Source: Nevskiales bacterium (lineage in GTDB: Bacteria > Pseudomonadota > Gammaproteobacteria > Nevskiales > Nevskiaceae). Taken from it: a DNA stretch of 64,000 bases. Both the position numbers and the translations under genes were made by a program. The DNA lies in contig JAQVDP010000001.1 of assembly GCA_028698335.1 (NCBI GenBank), forward strand, positions 62,001 to 126,000, in the 5' to 3' direction. Shown here in pieces: positions 15,840-27,751 of this stretch (positions within the stretch are counted from its first letter, which is position 1; each line of letters begins with the position of its first letter). The notes under the pieces were generated by a model. The model had not been told where the DNA came from. It saw only the letters and a list, made by a program, of their open reading frames with translations, and searched no databases.

Positions 15840-16889
15840 ATGCGCCGTCGACTCATTCCAGCTTCCCCCGCCGCCGCAGCCCTGGCGCTGCTGCTGGCCG
15901 CTGCCCCGCCGGCGCGATCCGAACCGCCGCCGGGTCCGTACGCCGCAATGGACGTCGCCCGCATCCACCTCGACGCGCGGCGCGAACGCAATGGCATCAG
16001 CATGCCGCTGAAGATCGCCGATGCGGTCGAAAGCGGCGACGTCCTGCGCACCGGAATCAATGCCCGCGTCGGCCTGCAGATGAGCGCGGTCGGGCTGCTG
16101 ACACTCGGCGGCGACACCGCGCTGAGAGTGCACCAGATCAAGCCGATCAGCCCGCCGGCACGCATGAACCTCGCCCTGCTGGTGCTCGACGCCGGCGCGA
16201 TCCGGGTCGACACGCGGCCCAAGGCCGAGCTGCCGCCGGCCGACGTGCGCCTCAACGTCGGCCCGCTCAAGCTGCGGATCTTCGGGGCCCACGTCTGGGC
16301 CGAACGCGGCACCCTCGCCGACGAGGTCTGCCTGATCGGCGGCGCCGTCGAGCTGCAGACGCCGTCCGGCCCGCAGCGGCTCGACCAGCCCGGCAGCTGC
16401 CTGCAGTGGATGGACGGCGAAGTCCGGCGACTGGAGCCCCGGCAGGCCGGGTCGCTCGCCCCGCGCCTGGCGCGCACCGCCTTCCTGTCGGCGACACCCT
16501 CGACCTTACCGCCCGCGGGCCATGCGCCGGGGCCGCAGGCAGCCACACCGGCGCCCCAGCAGGCTGCGCCGACGACCGCGGCCGGCAAGCCCCGGCCGAA
16601 ACAGGACCGGACGAATCAGGCCCGGCAGGACCAGGCCGCCGCCGGCGCGCCGGTCTGGACGGTGGTGCTCGCATCGCTGCCGGAGCGCGCACGCGCCGAA
16701 ACCGAGGCCGCGCGCCTGCGGCAGCTGGAACTGGACACCGAAGTCGTCGCGATGCCGCTGGCCAGCGGCAAGATCGTGTATCGCGTGATCGCCGGGCGAT
16801 ACGCCACCAAGCAGCAGGCGTCGAACGAACGCGACCGCATCCGCGGCCTGCGCGGTCTCGGCGCAGCCTGGGTCGCCGTGCGTCCATGA
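15840..16889 (+). CDS. Exported FecR-like protein with C-terminal SPOR domain
   Basis: A 349-residue protein with a Sec signal peptide (MRRRLIPASPAAAALALLLA, cleavage likely after PPARS). Residues about 25-200 form a FecR-like beta region (SGDVLRTGINARVGLQMS, LLVLDAGAIRVDT, LRIFGAHVWAERG). A Pro/Ala/Gln-rich linker follows, then a SPOR-type repeat (about 270-345: VWTVVLASLPERARAETEA, then VYRVIAGRYATKQQASNERD). SPOR domains bind denuded peptidoglycan at division sites. The combination suggests a periplasmic envelope protein rather than a sigma-factor regulator, since it lacks the cytoplasmic part of FecR. Its stop overlaps the start of the glycosyltransferase gene. Confidence 0.8.
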   Translation: MRRRLIPASPAAAALALLLAAAPPARSEPPPGPYAAMDVARIHLDARRERNGISMPLKIADAVESGDVLRTGINARVGLQMSAVGLLTLGGDTALRVHQIKPISPPARMNLALLVLDAGAIRVDTRPKAELPPADVRLNVGPLKLRIFGAHVWAERGTLADEVCLIGGAVELQTPSGPQRLDQPGSCLQWMDGEVRRLEPRQAGSLAPRLARTAFLSATPSTLPPAGHAPGPQAATPAPQQAAPTTAAGKPRPKQDRTNQARQDQAAAGAPVWTVVLASLPERARAETEAARLRQLELDTEVVAMPLASGKIVYRVIAGRYATKQQASNERDRIRGLRGLGAAWVAVRP

Positions 16890-17911
16890 GCCGAGGGGCG
16901 GTCCGGCTCTCGGTCATCGTCCCGACGCTCAACGAGGCCCGCACCCTGCCGCAGCTGCTCGCGGATCTGCGCGCGCAGCGCGGCATCGTGCTCGACATCG
17001 TCGTCGCCGACGGCGGCTCCACCGACGCCACCCTCGACGTCGCCGCCGCGCATGACGCGCAGATCGTCCTCGCGCCGAAGGGCCGCGCGCGCCAGATGAA
17101 CGCCGGCGCGCGCGCCGCCGGCTTCGACCTGCTGCTGTTCCTGCACGCCGACACGCGCCTGCCGCAGACCGACCTGCTCGCGCGTGCAGCGGCGAAGCTG
17201 CTCGGTGCCGCACAGGACGGCCGGACGGTCACGGCCGGTCATTTCCCGCTGCGCTTCGAGCGCCGCGACGAACATCACGATCTGCTCTTCCGCTTCATGG
17301 AACGCAAGACCGCCTGCAATCGTCCCTACACGATCAACGGCGACCAGGGCGTGCTGATCCATCGCCGACACTTCCACATGCTCGGCGGCTACGACGAGCG
17401 CCTGCCGTTCCTGGAGGATCAGCGTCTCGCCGCCCGCGTGCGCGACCGCGGGCACTGGATCGTGCTGCCGGGACACCTGCGCACCTCGGCACGCCGCTTC
17501 GAGACCGAAGGCCACCGCCAGCGGTATCTGCTGATGGCGCTGATCATGGGTGCGTACGTCGCCGGCCTCGACGAGTTCTTCACCGAAGCCCCGCAGGTCT
17601 ATGCCGAACAGTCCCGCACCCGGCATCTGCGGATCGAACCGTTCCGCGCGGTGCTGATGCGACTGCTGGGGCGGCGGCCGTGGCGCGAGCGCCTCGGCAT
17701 CCTGCTGCGCGCCGGACGCTTCGTGCGCCAGAACGCCTGGCAGCTCGCGCTGCTGCGCGACGTGCGGCGCGACGACGGCGACGACCGCTGCCTGCGCCGC
17801 TACGACCGTTACCTCGCGCCGCTGATCGACCACCGGCCCGCCGATGCGATCACTGCCGCGCTGCTGGCGATCTGGCTGTATCTGCTGCTGCCCCTGCGCC
17901 GCGACCACTGA
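16886..17911 (+). CDS. Family 2 glycosyltransferase
   Basis: A 341-residue GT-A type enzyme. It shows the N-terminal LSVIVPTLNEARTLPQLLADL strand-loop, the VVADGGSTDATLDVA nucleotide-sugar site, the FLHADTRLP metal-binding motif (DXD-like His-Ala-Asp), and YDERLPFLEDQRLAARV with the catalytic acidic pair. A hydrophobic C-terminal helix (AITAALLAIWLYLLLPL) probably anchors it to the inner membrane. The layout resembles the TIGR04283-type subgroup. The start ATG at 16886 overlaps the stop of the FecR-SPOR gene (ATGA), so the two are co-translated. The sugar and acceptor are unknown. Confidence 0.87.
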   Translation: MSRGAVRLSVIVPTLNEARTLPQLLADLRAQRGIVLDIVVADGGSTDATLDVAAAHDAQIVLAPKGRARQMNAGARAAGFDLLLFLHADTRLPQTDLLARAAAKLLGAAQDGRTVTAGHFPLRFERRDEHHDLLFRFMERKTACNRPYTINGDQGVLIHRRHFHMLGGYDERLPFLEDQRLAARVRDRGHWIVLPGHLRTSARRFETEGHRQRYLLMALIMGAYVAGLDEFFTEAPQVYAEQSRTRHLRIEPFRAVLMRLLGRRPWRERLGILLRAGRFVRQNAWQLALLRDVRRDDGDDRCLRRYDRYLAPLIDHRPADAITAALLAIWLYLLLPLRRDH

Positions 17912-18122
17912 GCGCGCGCCGGCGCCGTGCTGCGGCGCAACAGCCCCTGCCGTCCGTCCCGCACGTCCCACCGTTCGTTTCGGGCGCGATCGCAGAACCG
18001 CCCCAGCGGTCACCTCCCCTCGACCAACGGCCACCGCATCGGCATCCACCCGCCGGATGATCCGCTCATCAGGATCGACCGCACGGCATGGGCACGGAAG
18101 CCCGACTTCGGAGGAGTGGACG

Positions 18123-18794
18123 ATGCATCGACACACCGGATGGACCGGATGCACCTGGTTCGGCGCAGCCAAGGCCTGCCTGCTCGCGTTGCTGATGGCG
18201 CCGTCGGCACAGGCCCTGGCGCTGTGCCCGTTCAAGGTCTGCATGCCCCCGCCAACGGCCGTCCTGCCGGACCCAATGCCGAGATCGACGCTGAGCCTGC
18301 TGGCCCCGGCCGGGCAACCGGACGAAACCATCGTGCGCTCGACGATCCAGCTGCTCGACTGGTCCACCCTCAGTTTCGGCCCGCGCCTGCGCCTGCAGGC
18401 CGACAGCCGTCTCGACGCGGAACGCGTGCTGCGACAGTGGCGCTACGGCCTCGGCGTCGGCGTCGACCTGCCCGGCGCGGGCGAACTGCACGCGACGCTC
18501 TACACCCGCAACAACCGCATCAAGGAAGGTCCCCACTATCAGCTCGCCGCCGGCGACGATGTCGATGCCGGCGACAACCGCTGGTCCTTCGGCGTCTATT
18601 GCGCGCCGGTCGAACGCATGCGCGGGCGGGACACCGTCGCCGTGGCCCCGCAATTGCGCCTGCATCTGGACCGGATGTTCGCGTGGCAGGGCCGCGCCGA
18701 ACTCACCGTCGAGTACGCCCCCTGGCAGGCCCTCAGCGGCCGCGGACCGGACACCGCGGTGCCGCAGATCGGGCTGCGCATCTTCGGATTGTGA
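18123..18794 (+). CDS. Exported protein of unknown function
   Basis: A 223-residue protein that I do not recognise. It begins at an ATG behind GGAGGAG and has a signal peptide ending near APSAQALA, followed by a Cys pair (LCPFKVCMPPP). The rest is rich in alternating polar/apolar strands (FGPRLRLQADSRL, ELTVEYAPWQAL, PQIGLRIFGL) and ends in an aromatic/Leu residue, which may indicate a small beta-barrel or beta-sandwich of the cell envelope. It stands alone between the glycosyltransferase gene and a convergent CorA-type gene. Confidence 0.7.
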   Translation: MHRHTGWTGCTWFGAAKACLLALLMAPSAQALALCPFKVCMPPPTAVLPDPMPRSTLSLLAPAGQPDETIVRSTIQLLDWSTLSFGPRLRLQADSRLDAERVLRQWRYGLGVGVDLPGAGELHATLYTRNNRIKEGPHYQLAAGDDVDAGDNRWSFGVYCAPVERMRGRDTVAVAPQLRLHLDRMFAWQGRAELTVEYAPWQALSGRGPDTAVPQIGLRIFGL

Positions 18795-18875
18795 TCCCAC
18801 GGCGTGCGGAGACGACGCCGGAACGGCGACGCGCTGACCTGGGCCTGGGTGTCGAAGGACCGATAGCGCCGCGCG

Positions 18876-22296
<3,421 letters not shown>

Positions 22297-22364
22297 CCGA
22301 CGCCACCCCGTCGCGCCGGAGCGGCATCTCGACGTCCGGCACGACGGGTCTTCCGCCCACCGTC

Positions 22365-22396
22365 ATGGGGCCCGCCGGTTGGCCGGCGGGTCCCAT
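22365..22396 (+). terminator. Hairpin downstream of katG
   Basis: A 14-bp stem (ATGGGGCCCGCCGG paired with CCGGCGGGTCCCAT, one G-U pair) closes a TTGG loop about 70 bases after the katG stop. There is no U-tract after it, so it may be a weak terminator or an mRNA-stabilising hairpin. Confidence 0.55.
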
Positions 22397-22572
22397 GGCA
22401 TGTCCGCGGCATCGTCGATGCGTCCGGCGCGAGCCGTCATGGATCGCCGCGCGGGGACGCGGACGCCAGGAGACCGTGCACCCGCGCGTTGATGTGCCAT
22501 GCACACGGACCGACGTATGCTTCGCGACCGGACCCCACACCGCGCGCCTGCCGCGCCGCCGATGTCGCACCC

Positions 22573-23847
22573 ATGTTTGGCAGCAGCGAACCGAACAGTT
22601 ACCGCATCCTCCGCGTTCTAGCGCGGCTGCGCCTCGCGGTGGCACTGCTGCAGGCCGCGACCATCGTGGCGGTCGGCCGCTACTTCGACGGCGATATTCC
22701 GGTGACGGCGATGCTGTCGGTCCCGGCGAGCCTGCTCGGGTGGAATCTGCTGGTGTGGTGGCGCCTGGGGCGTTGGCGCTACGCCGCGCAGATCGAGGTC
22801 GTGAGCCATCTGGCGGTGGATATCGCCGCGCTGACGGCACTGCTGTGGCTGTCCGGCGGGCCCGGCAACCCCTTCGTTTCTCTGTACCTGCTGCCGATCG
22901 CACTGGCGGCGGCCAGCCTGTCGTCGCCCTACGCGTGGACCGTCATGGCGCTGTGCACCGGTGCGTATACGGGCATGCTGTGGGCCCATATCCGCCCGAT
23001 GGATCTGCCGGGAGGCGAATTCTTCCACTGGCATGTCGTCGGCATGTGGGTCAATTTCGTGCTCGGCGCGGCGCTGCTGACCGGCACGCTGGGCGCGCTG
23101 GCGGCGGCGCTGCGGCGGCGCGAGGCGGATCTGGCCACCGCACGCGAATCCGCCCTGCAGGACGAACGCATCCTCGCCACCGGCGCGCTGGCCGCGGGCA
23201 CGGCTCACGAGCTCAACACGCCGCTGTCGACGATGGCGGTCCTGATCGAGGAGCTGCGACAGACCCAGCAGCAGGACACCGACCTGCAGGACGACCTCGG
23301 ACTGCTTGCCGATCAGATCGAGCATTGCCGGCGCAGCCTGCGCAACATGCTGTCCGCCGCCGACCCGGCGCGGCACGGCCCGGAAGCGGCGAAGTCCCTG
23401 CGCGAGTTTCTGCACGCGACCTTCGATCGCTGGCGCCTGATCCGGCCCGAGCCGGACGTCGACGTGATCTTCGAGGACGGCTTCCACGATCCGCGCGTGA
23501 TCCCGCAACCGACGCTGGCGCAGGCGTTGACGAACCTGCTCAACAACGCGGCCGATGCGTCGGCCGCTCGCGACAGCGACCACGTCGGCGTGCGTTGCCG
23601 GGCGACCCGCGACTGGCTCAGCGTGATCATCGACGACGACGGCCCCGGCCTTCCGGAACATCAACTCGAATCCGCGGCGCGAGGCCTGGCATCGACCAAA
23701 CCGGACGGTTTCGGGCTCGGCCTGGTGCTGTCCAACACCAGCATCGCCCGGCTCGGCGGCGAGGTGCAGTTGTTCAGCCGGCCGGAGGGCGGCCTGCGCA
23801 CGCAGGTCCGGGTTCCGCTCTCGGCCTTGCAGCAGGCACCGGGATGA
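22573..23847 (+). CDS. RegB/PrrB/ActS-type redox sensor histidine kinase
   Basis: A 424-residue membrane kinase. Six hydrophobic segments occupy residues about 15-180. They contain the signature GGPGNPF at 95-101, which in RegB-type kinases belongs to the quinone-sensing region. The phosphoacceptor is His212 in AAGTAHELNTPLST. Cys252 (DQIEHCRRSL) sits where RegB has its redox-active cysteine. The ATP-binding N box (LTNLLNNAADASA) and G boxes (DDDGPGLP, GFGLGLVLSN) are present. The start at 22573 (MFGSSEPN) is favoured over an upstream in-frame ATG. The stop overlaps the start of the response regulator gene. It should respond to respiratory redox state. Confidence 0.93.
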   Translation: MFGSSEPNSYRILRVLARLRLAVALLQAATIVAVGRYFDGDIPVTAMLSVPASLLGWNLLVWWRLGRWRYAAQIEVVSHLAVDIAALTALLWLSGGPGNPFVSLYLLPIALAAASLSSPYAWTVMALCTGAYTGMLWAHIRPMDLPGGEFFHWHVVGMWVNFVLGAALLTGTLGALAAALRRREADLATARESALQDERILATGALAAGTAHELNTPLSTMAVLIEELRQTQQQDTDLQDDLGLLADQIEHCRRSLRNMLSAADPARHGPEAAKSLREFLHATFDRWRLIRPEPDVDVIFEDGFHDPRVIPQPTLAQALTNLLNNAADASAARDSDHVGVRCRATRDWLSVIIDDDGPGLPEHQLESAARGLASTKPDGFGLGLVLSNTSIARLGGEVQLFSRPEGGLRTQVRVPLSALQQAPG

Positions 23848-24383
23848 AGCCGCAGATCGATCCCATTCTGCTGATCGAGGACGACCCGGTGTTCGCATCG
23901 GTCCTGGCGCGCGCGCTGCGTCGCCGCGGCTACACCGTCAACATCGCCACCGATGCCGCACAGGCCCTGGCGATCGTGCGCGAAACGCCACCGCGCGCGG
24001 CGGTCGTCGACCTGAAACTCGGCGAGAATTCCGGACTCGCGCTGATCCCGCAGCTGCAGGCACTGGCACCGCAGACCCGTATCCTGATGCTGACCGGCTA
24101 CGCCAGCATCGCGACTGCCGTCTGCGCGATCAAGAAAGGGGCATTCGACTACCTGCCCAAACCCGCCGGCGCCGACGCGGTGATTGCCGCACTCACCGGC
24201 ACCGAGCAGACCGATCCCGAGGCGGACGAACAGAGCGCACTGTCGCCACGCCGCCTGATGTGGGAACACATCCAGCGCGTGCTCGCCGAACACGACGGCA
24301 ACATCTCCGCGGCGGCGCGTGCGATGGGCATGCACCGCCGCAGCCTGCAGCGCCGGCTGGCCAAACGCCCGGTCCAGCGCTAG
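23844..24383 (+). CDS. RegA/PrrA/ActR-type response regulator
   Basis: A 179-residue partner of the upstream kinase, overlapping it by ATGA. The receiver domain has the acidic pair in LLIEDD, phosphoacceptor Asp56 in AAVVDLKLGENSG, the LTGYAS switch region and Lys in YLPKPAG. The C-terminus is the short Fis-type helix-turn-helix nearly invariant in this family (GNISAAARAMGMHRRSLQRR, then LAKRP). RegA-type regulators control respiration, carbon fixation and haem/photosynthesis genes depending on the organism. A palindrome that looks like its binding site starts 6 bp after the stop codon, in front of the TonB receptor gene. Confidence 0.94.
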   Translation: MKPQIDPILLIEDDPVFASVLARALRRRGYTVNIATDAAQALAIVRETPPRAAVVDLKLGENSGLALIPQLQALAPQTRILMLTGYASIATAVCAIKKGAFDYLPKPAGADAVIAALTGTEQTDPEADEQSALSPRRLMWEHIQRVLAEHDGNISAAARAMGMHRRSLQRRLAKRPVQR

Positions 24384-24388
24384 GGCGC

Positions 24389-24405
24389 TGCGACAATTTG
24401 TCGCA
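24389..24405. promoter_or_regulatory. Candidate RegA/PrrA binding palindrome
   Basis: TGCGACAATTTGTCGCA is a perfect palindrome with 8-bp arms about one central base. It contains the GCG(A/G)C...GTCGC half-sites described for RegA/PrrA-type regulators. It lies between the response regulator gene and the TonB receptor gene, about 210 bp before the receptor start. It is the best sequence link between the two-component system and the downstream cluster. Confidence 0.55.
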
Positions 24406-24611
24406 TTCCGAACGGGAACCCGGGCTGCCAGCATAGGTCCCCGATTTCGACGGCGGTCGGCGCATGCGTCGCGGGGGACCCGGTCCGCCATTCCGAAACA
24501 GGGTGCGCTGTTGCGCCCCGGGGCTGCGGCGGCCGGACGTTGGGGGAGCTCGAATGGGCACCGGTGCCAGCAGATTTTGGCTCACCGATCGATCCGACGC
24601 ATAACAACCCA

Positions 24612-26777
24612 GTGAACACCCAATCTTCCAAACACCGTGCCGGGCACCCCCGGCGCGCCGGTATCTCTCGGCTCTCGCCCTGGATGGGCGCGGCCACCCT
24701 CGCGCTCACCGCCGGGCTGGCGCATGGCCAGGAACCGCCCGCCGACACCGAGGCGGCGGACACGGCGGCCACGGCCCTCGACACCATCACCGTCACCGCC
24801 ACGCGCAGCGAGCGCTACAGTCGCGAGGTCACCGAGTCGATCGCGGTGATCGACGAAGCGCGCATCGAGGCGGCGCCGATGTTCAACGTCTCCGACGCGT
24901 TGCGCGGCACCCCCGGCGTGCTGATCGAATCGATGAACGGCGGCTACGACGCGCGCATCTTCATCCGCGGCGCCGGTCTCAAGGCGAACTACGGCGTGCG
25001 CGAGCTGATGCTGCTGCGCGACGGCGTGCCGGTGACCGATCCGGACAGCTTCACGCGGCTCGACTTCGTCGACACCCAGGACATCCAGCGCATCGAGGTG
25101 GTCAAGGGGCCGGGCAACATCTACGCCACCGGCTCGGCCGGCGGCGTCATCCACCTGATCAGCCGCTCCGTCTTCGACCGCGGCGCCGACCAGATCAAGC
25201 TCGGCATCGGCAACTACGGCGCACGCAACCTGCACACCCGCATCGGCCGCGACATCGGATCGCGGCAGGCGATGTCGTTCACGCTGTCCTACCGGGAAAA
25301 GAACAACGACTGGCGTCCGCAGAATGCGTTCGAGACGGTCAACGCCGCGCTCAAGCACGGGATCACCTTCGACGATGGCGCGGTGCTCGAATCCGAACTT
25401 GCCTACAACGACGCCAGCCTCGAACTGCCCGGCTCGATGAACCAGGCCCAGTACGACGAATATCGGCGGACCGGCGAGCAGACCGACAACAACACCGCGT
25501 TCGACGACAGCGGGCGCTACTCCGAGACGTGGTCGTTCAACAGCCGTTACCTGAAGCCGGTCGGCGCGGCGCTCGTGTTCAGACCGCGCGTGTACGCCAC
25601 CTACTGGCAGCATCTGCATCCGATCACCGGCCAGATCAGCGAGGTGCCGCGCAACCTGATGCTCGGCACCGATCTGGAATTCGCGTACCGCCACCAGCTC
25701 CTCGGTCCGTCCGAACTCGTCGCCGGCGTCACGCTGCGACGCGATGACGGCGACAGTCGCAGCTACGAGTACGGCGACGTCCAGACCATCCCGTCGGGCC
25801 GCATCGTCGCGACGCGCTCCGACCGCAAGGGCGACCTCGCCGGCACCAGCCAGACCACCAACGACGTTCGCGGCATCTTTGCCCAGGAAACGCTGCGCCC
25901 CGCCGACGGCTGGCTGATCGACCTGGGCTTCCGGCTGGACCGCATCAGCATCAACGAGGATGGCAACGAGCGCTCGACCTACGACTTCGCTTCCGGAACC
26001 TATGTCGACGGCGCCGGCGTCACCCGGCTGAATCAGGCCTTCGACCTGTTCAACGCCCGCCTCGGCGCGAACTACGCGCTGAGCGAGACCCTCAACCTGT
26101 TCGGCGTCGTCGCCCAGGGCGAGCAGGTGCCGTTCTCCAACGAACTGGCGGACAACCCGGCACTCAAACCGGCTACGGTGCGCAACGTCGAGGTCGGCCT
26201 GAAGGGACGCGCCCGGCACTGGGCCTTCGACGTCTCGGTATTCCGGATGAAGGTCGAGGACGAGATCATCCAGGTCCTCGAGGACGTCAACGACACCAGC
26301 TTTCAGAATGCCGGACGCACCGACAAATCCGGCGTCGAGCTGGCCAGCAACTTCGAGCTGACCGACGGACTCTGGGCCGGGTTCAACTACACCTACAGCG
26401 ACTTCCGCTACGACGAGTTCGTCGAAGTCGTCGGCGGCACCGAGTTCGACCGCTCCGGCAACCGCCTGCCGCAGATTCCGCGCCACCAGTACAGCGTGTT
26501 CGCCAGCTACCGGCACCCGGTCGGCGTCAGCGCGCGCGTCCAGACGGATACCTGGGGCGAATACGAGGTCGACAACGCCAACAGCGAGACCTTCGACGGC
26601 TACGACTGGATCACCAGCCTGGACCTGGCCTACGAGACCGGACCGCACAAGGTGTCGGCGCATGCGCAGAACCTGTTCGACGAGCGCTACGCGGTCCGCG
26701 TCACCAAGTCGCGCGAGCTCGCGTACACCCCGGGAGCGCCGCGCTCGCTCCTGATCAGCTACCGCTACCAGTTCTGA
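24612..26777 (+). CDS. TonB-dependent outer-membrane receptor of an hmu-like locus
   Basis: About 721 residues from the GTG at 24612. That start gives a signal peptide (basic N-terminus, WMGAATLALTAGLAHGQ); an upstream TTG is less likely. A possible TonB box is LDTITVTATRS. The plug domain follows (APMFNVSDALRGTPGVLIE, RIEVVKGPGNIYATGSAGGV) and then a 22-strand-type barrel ending in LLISYRYQF with a terminal Phe. HAQNLFDERYAV is the usual last-strand motif. The gene is 8 bp from an ExbB-like gene, followed by DUF2149 and a CobN-like chelatase. This order points to uptake of a tetrapyrrole (haem or a cobalamin-like molecule). Confidence 0.9.
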   Translation: MNTQSSKHRAGHPRRAGISRLSPWMGAATLALTAGLAHGQEPPADTEAADTAATALDTITVTATRSERYSREVTESIAVIDEARIEAAPMFNVSDALRGTPGVLIESMNGGYDARIFIRGAGLKANYGVRELMLLRDGVPVTDPDSFTRLDFVDTQDIQRIEVVKGPGNIYATGSAGGVIHLISRSVFDRGADQIKLGIGNYGARNLHTRIGRDIGSRQAMSFTLSYREKNNDWRPQNAFETVNAALKHGITFDDGAVLESELAYNDASLELPGSMNQAQYDEYRRTGEQTDNNTAFDDSGRYSETWSFNSRYLKPVGAALVFRPRVYATYWQHLHPITGQISEVPRNLMLGTDLEFAYRHQLLGPSELVAGVTLRRDDGDSRSYEYGDVQTIPSGRIVATRSDRKGDLAGTSQTTNDVRGIFAQETLRPADGWLIDLGFRLDRISINEDGNERSTYDFASGTYVDGAGVTRLNQAFDLFNARLGANYALSETLNLFGVVAQGEQVPFSNELADNPALKPATVRNVEVGLKGRARHWAFDVSVFRMKVEDEIIQVLEDVNDTSFQNAGRTDKSGVELASNFELTDGLWAGFNYTYSDFRYDEFVEVVGGTEFDRSGNRLPQIPRHQYSVFASYRHPVGVSARVQTDTWGEYEVDNANSETFDGYDWITSLDLAYETGPHKVSAHAQNLFDERYAVRVTKSRELAYTPGAPRSLLISYRYQF

Positions 26778-26785
26778 GGCCGGTC

Positions 26786-27364
26786 ATGTTCGAGTTGGCT
26801 CACCAAACCGCGCAAATCCTGCTGTGGCCGACGCTGCTGGCGATCGACGTGCTGTTCGCGTACGCCCTGGTCGAGGCGGGACGCTTCGCCGTGCAGAACG
26901 TCCAACGCCGTCGCGCCCGCACCGACTGGCAGCGTTTCGTCGACACCGGCGGCCCCGGCGACATCCCCACCCGCGGCTATCCCGTCGCCGCCCTGTTCGC
27001 ATCCGATACCGGCCTGCGCCTGCACCAGGCCGAGGTCTTCGCGCTCAAGCGACTCGAAGCAGTCCGCGTCGTCACCCGCGTCACACCGATGCTCGGGCTG
27101 GTCGCCACGCTGATTCCGATGGGCCCCGCGCTGATCGCGCTGAGCGAGAACAACGTCTATGCGATGGGCGAACACATGCGCACGGCGTTCACCGCGGTGA
27201 TCCTGGGGCTGGCCACCTCGGTGATCACCTTCTGGATCGCCAGCGTGCGCAAGCGCTGGTACGCCGAGGAGATCGTCGCGCTGGAACCGCTGATCGCACG
27301 CACCGGGAACACGCCCGCAAGGACCGCACCCGAAGGGCGGCACCCGCACAGGGAGGCCGCCTGA
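26786..27364 (+). CDS. MotA/TolQ/ExbB-family proton channel protein (HmuU-like)
   Basis: A 192-residue membrane protein. The first helix (ILLWPTLLAIDVLFAYALVEAG) is followed by a cytoplasmic part, then two helices at about 95-115 (VTRVTPMLGLVATLIPMGPAL) and 133-153 (AFTAVILGLATSVITFWIAS), the ExbB/TolQ arrangement. The conserved TPMLGLVATLIPMGPAL and the TAFTAVILGLATSV segment line the proton path in this superfamily. It overlaps the DUF2149 gene by 1 bp (TGATG). It probably supplies proton-motive-force coupling to the neighbouring receptor or chelatase, with DUF2149 in the ExbD-like role. No TonB gene is seen in the window. Confidence 0.85.
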   Translation: MFELAHQTAQILLWPTLLAIDVLFAYALVEAGRFAVQNVQRRRARTDWQRFVDTGGPGDIPTRGYPVAALFASDTGLRLHQAEVFALKRLEAVRVVTRVTPMLGLVATLIPMGPALIALSENNVYAMGEHMRTAFTAVILGLATSVITFWIASVRKRWYAEEIVALEPLIARTGNTPARTAPEGRHPHREAA

Positions 27365-27678
27365 TGGCCCTGCGCATTCTCGACGAGGACGAGGAGCTCA
27401 ATCCGATCCTCTCGGTGGTCAATCTCATCGATGTCTTTCTGGTGCTGGTGGCTGCACTGCTGATCATCATCGCCCGCAATCCGCTGAACCCCTTCAGCAG
27501 CGACGACGTGACGGTGATCAAGAACCCGAACACCCCGCAGATGGAGATGCTGGTCAAGAAGGGCGAGAAGATCGAGCGCTATACCGCCAGCGAGGCGATC
27601 GGCCAGGGCGAGGGCAGCCGTGCCGGCGTCGCCTACCGGCTGAAGGACGGGTCCTTCATCTACGTTCCCGAGCAATGA
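27364..27678 (+). CDS. DUF2149 protein, ExbD-like (HmuV-like)
   Basis: A 104-residue protein with a short cytoplasmic N-terminus (DEDEELNPILSVVN), one transmembrane helix (LIDVFLVLVAALLIIIA) containing an Asp at its start as in ExbD/TolR, and a periplasmic C-terminal domain (KKGEKIERYTASEAIGQGEG, YRLKDGSFIYVPEQ). This is the DUF2149 pattern. It overlaps the ExbB-like gene by one base and precedes the CobN-like gene, separated by a strong hairpin. Together with the ExbB-like protein it likely forms a small ion-driven motor. Confidence 0.85.
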   Translation: MALRILDEDEELNPILSVVNLIDVFLVLVAALLIIIARNPLNPFSSDDVTVIKNPNTPQMEMLVKKGEKIERYTASEAIGQGEGSRAGVAYRLKDGSFIYVPEQ

Positions 27679-27682
27679 GCCC

Positions 27683-27712
27683 TCCGGCCCGTCCGACCGC
27701 GGACGGGCCGGA
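27683..27712 (+). terminator. Strong hairpin between DUF2149 and the CobN-like gene
   Basis: A perfect 13-bp stem (TCCGGCCCGTCCG pairs with CGGACGGGCCGGA) closes an ACCG loop, 4 bases after the DUF2149 stop. There is no U-tract. It may partly terminate or stabilise the upstream message so that the chelatase is made at a lower level than the membrane proteins. Confidence 0.6.
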
Positions 27713-27751
27713 CGCAGTCGTTTGAACATTGACCGATATCGAGGTTCTTCC

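Noticed and set aside
24406..24611. Possible cobalamin riboswitch before the TonB receptor
   Set aside because: I looked for the B12-box pattern and the conserved core of cobalamin riboswitches and found neither, which also argues against a cobalamin-only role for the cluster.
24540..24611. Longer TonB receptor start at the TTG at 24540
   Set aside because: The extra 24 residues would precede a good signal peptide and have no signal character; the GTG at 24612 gives a normal export signal.
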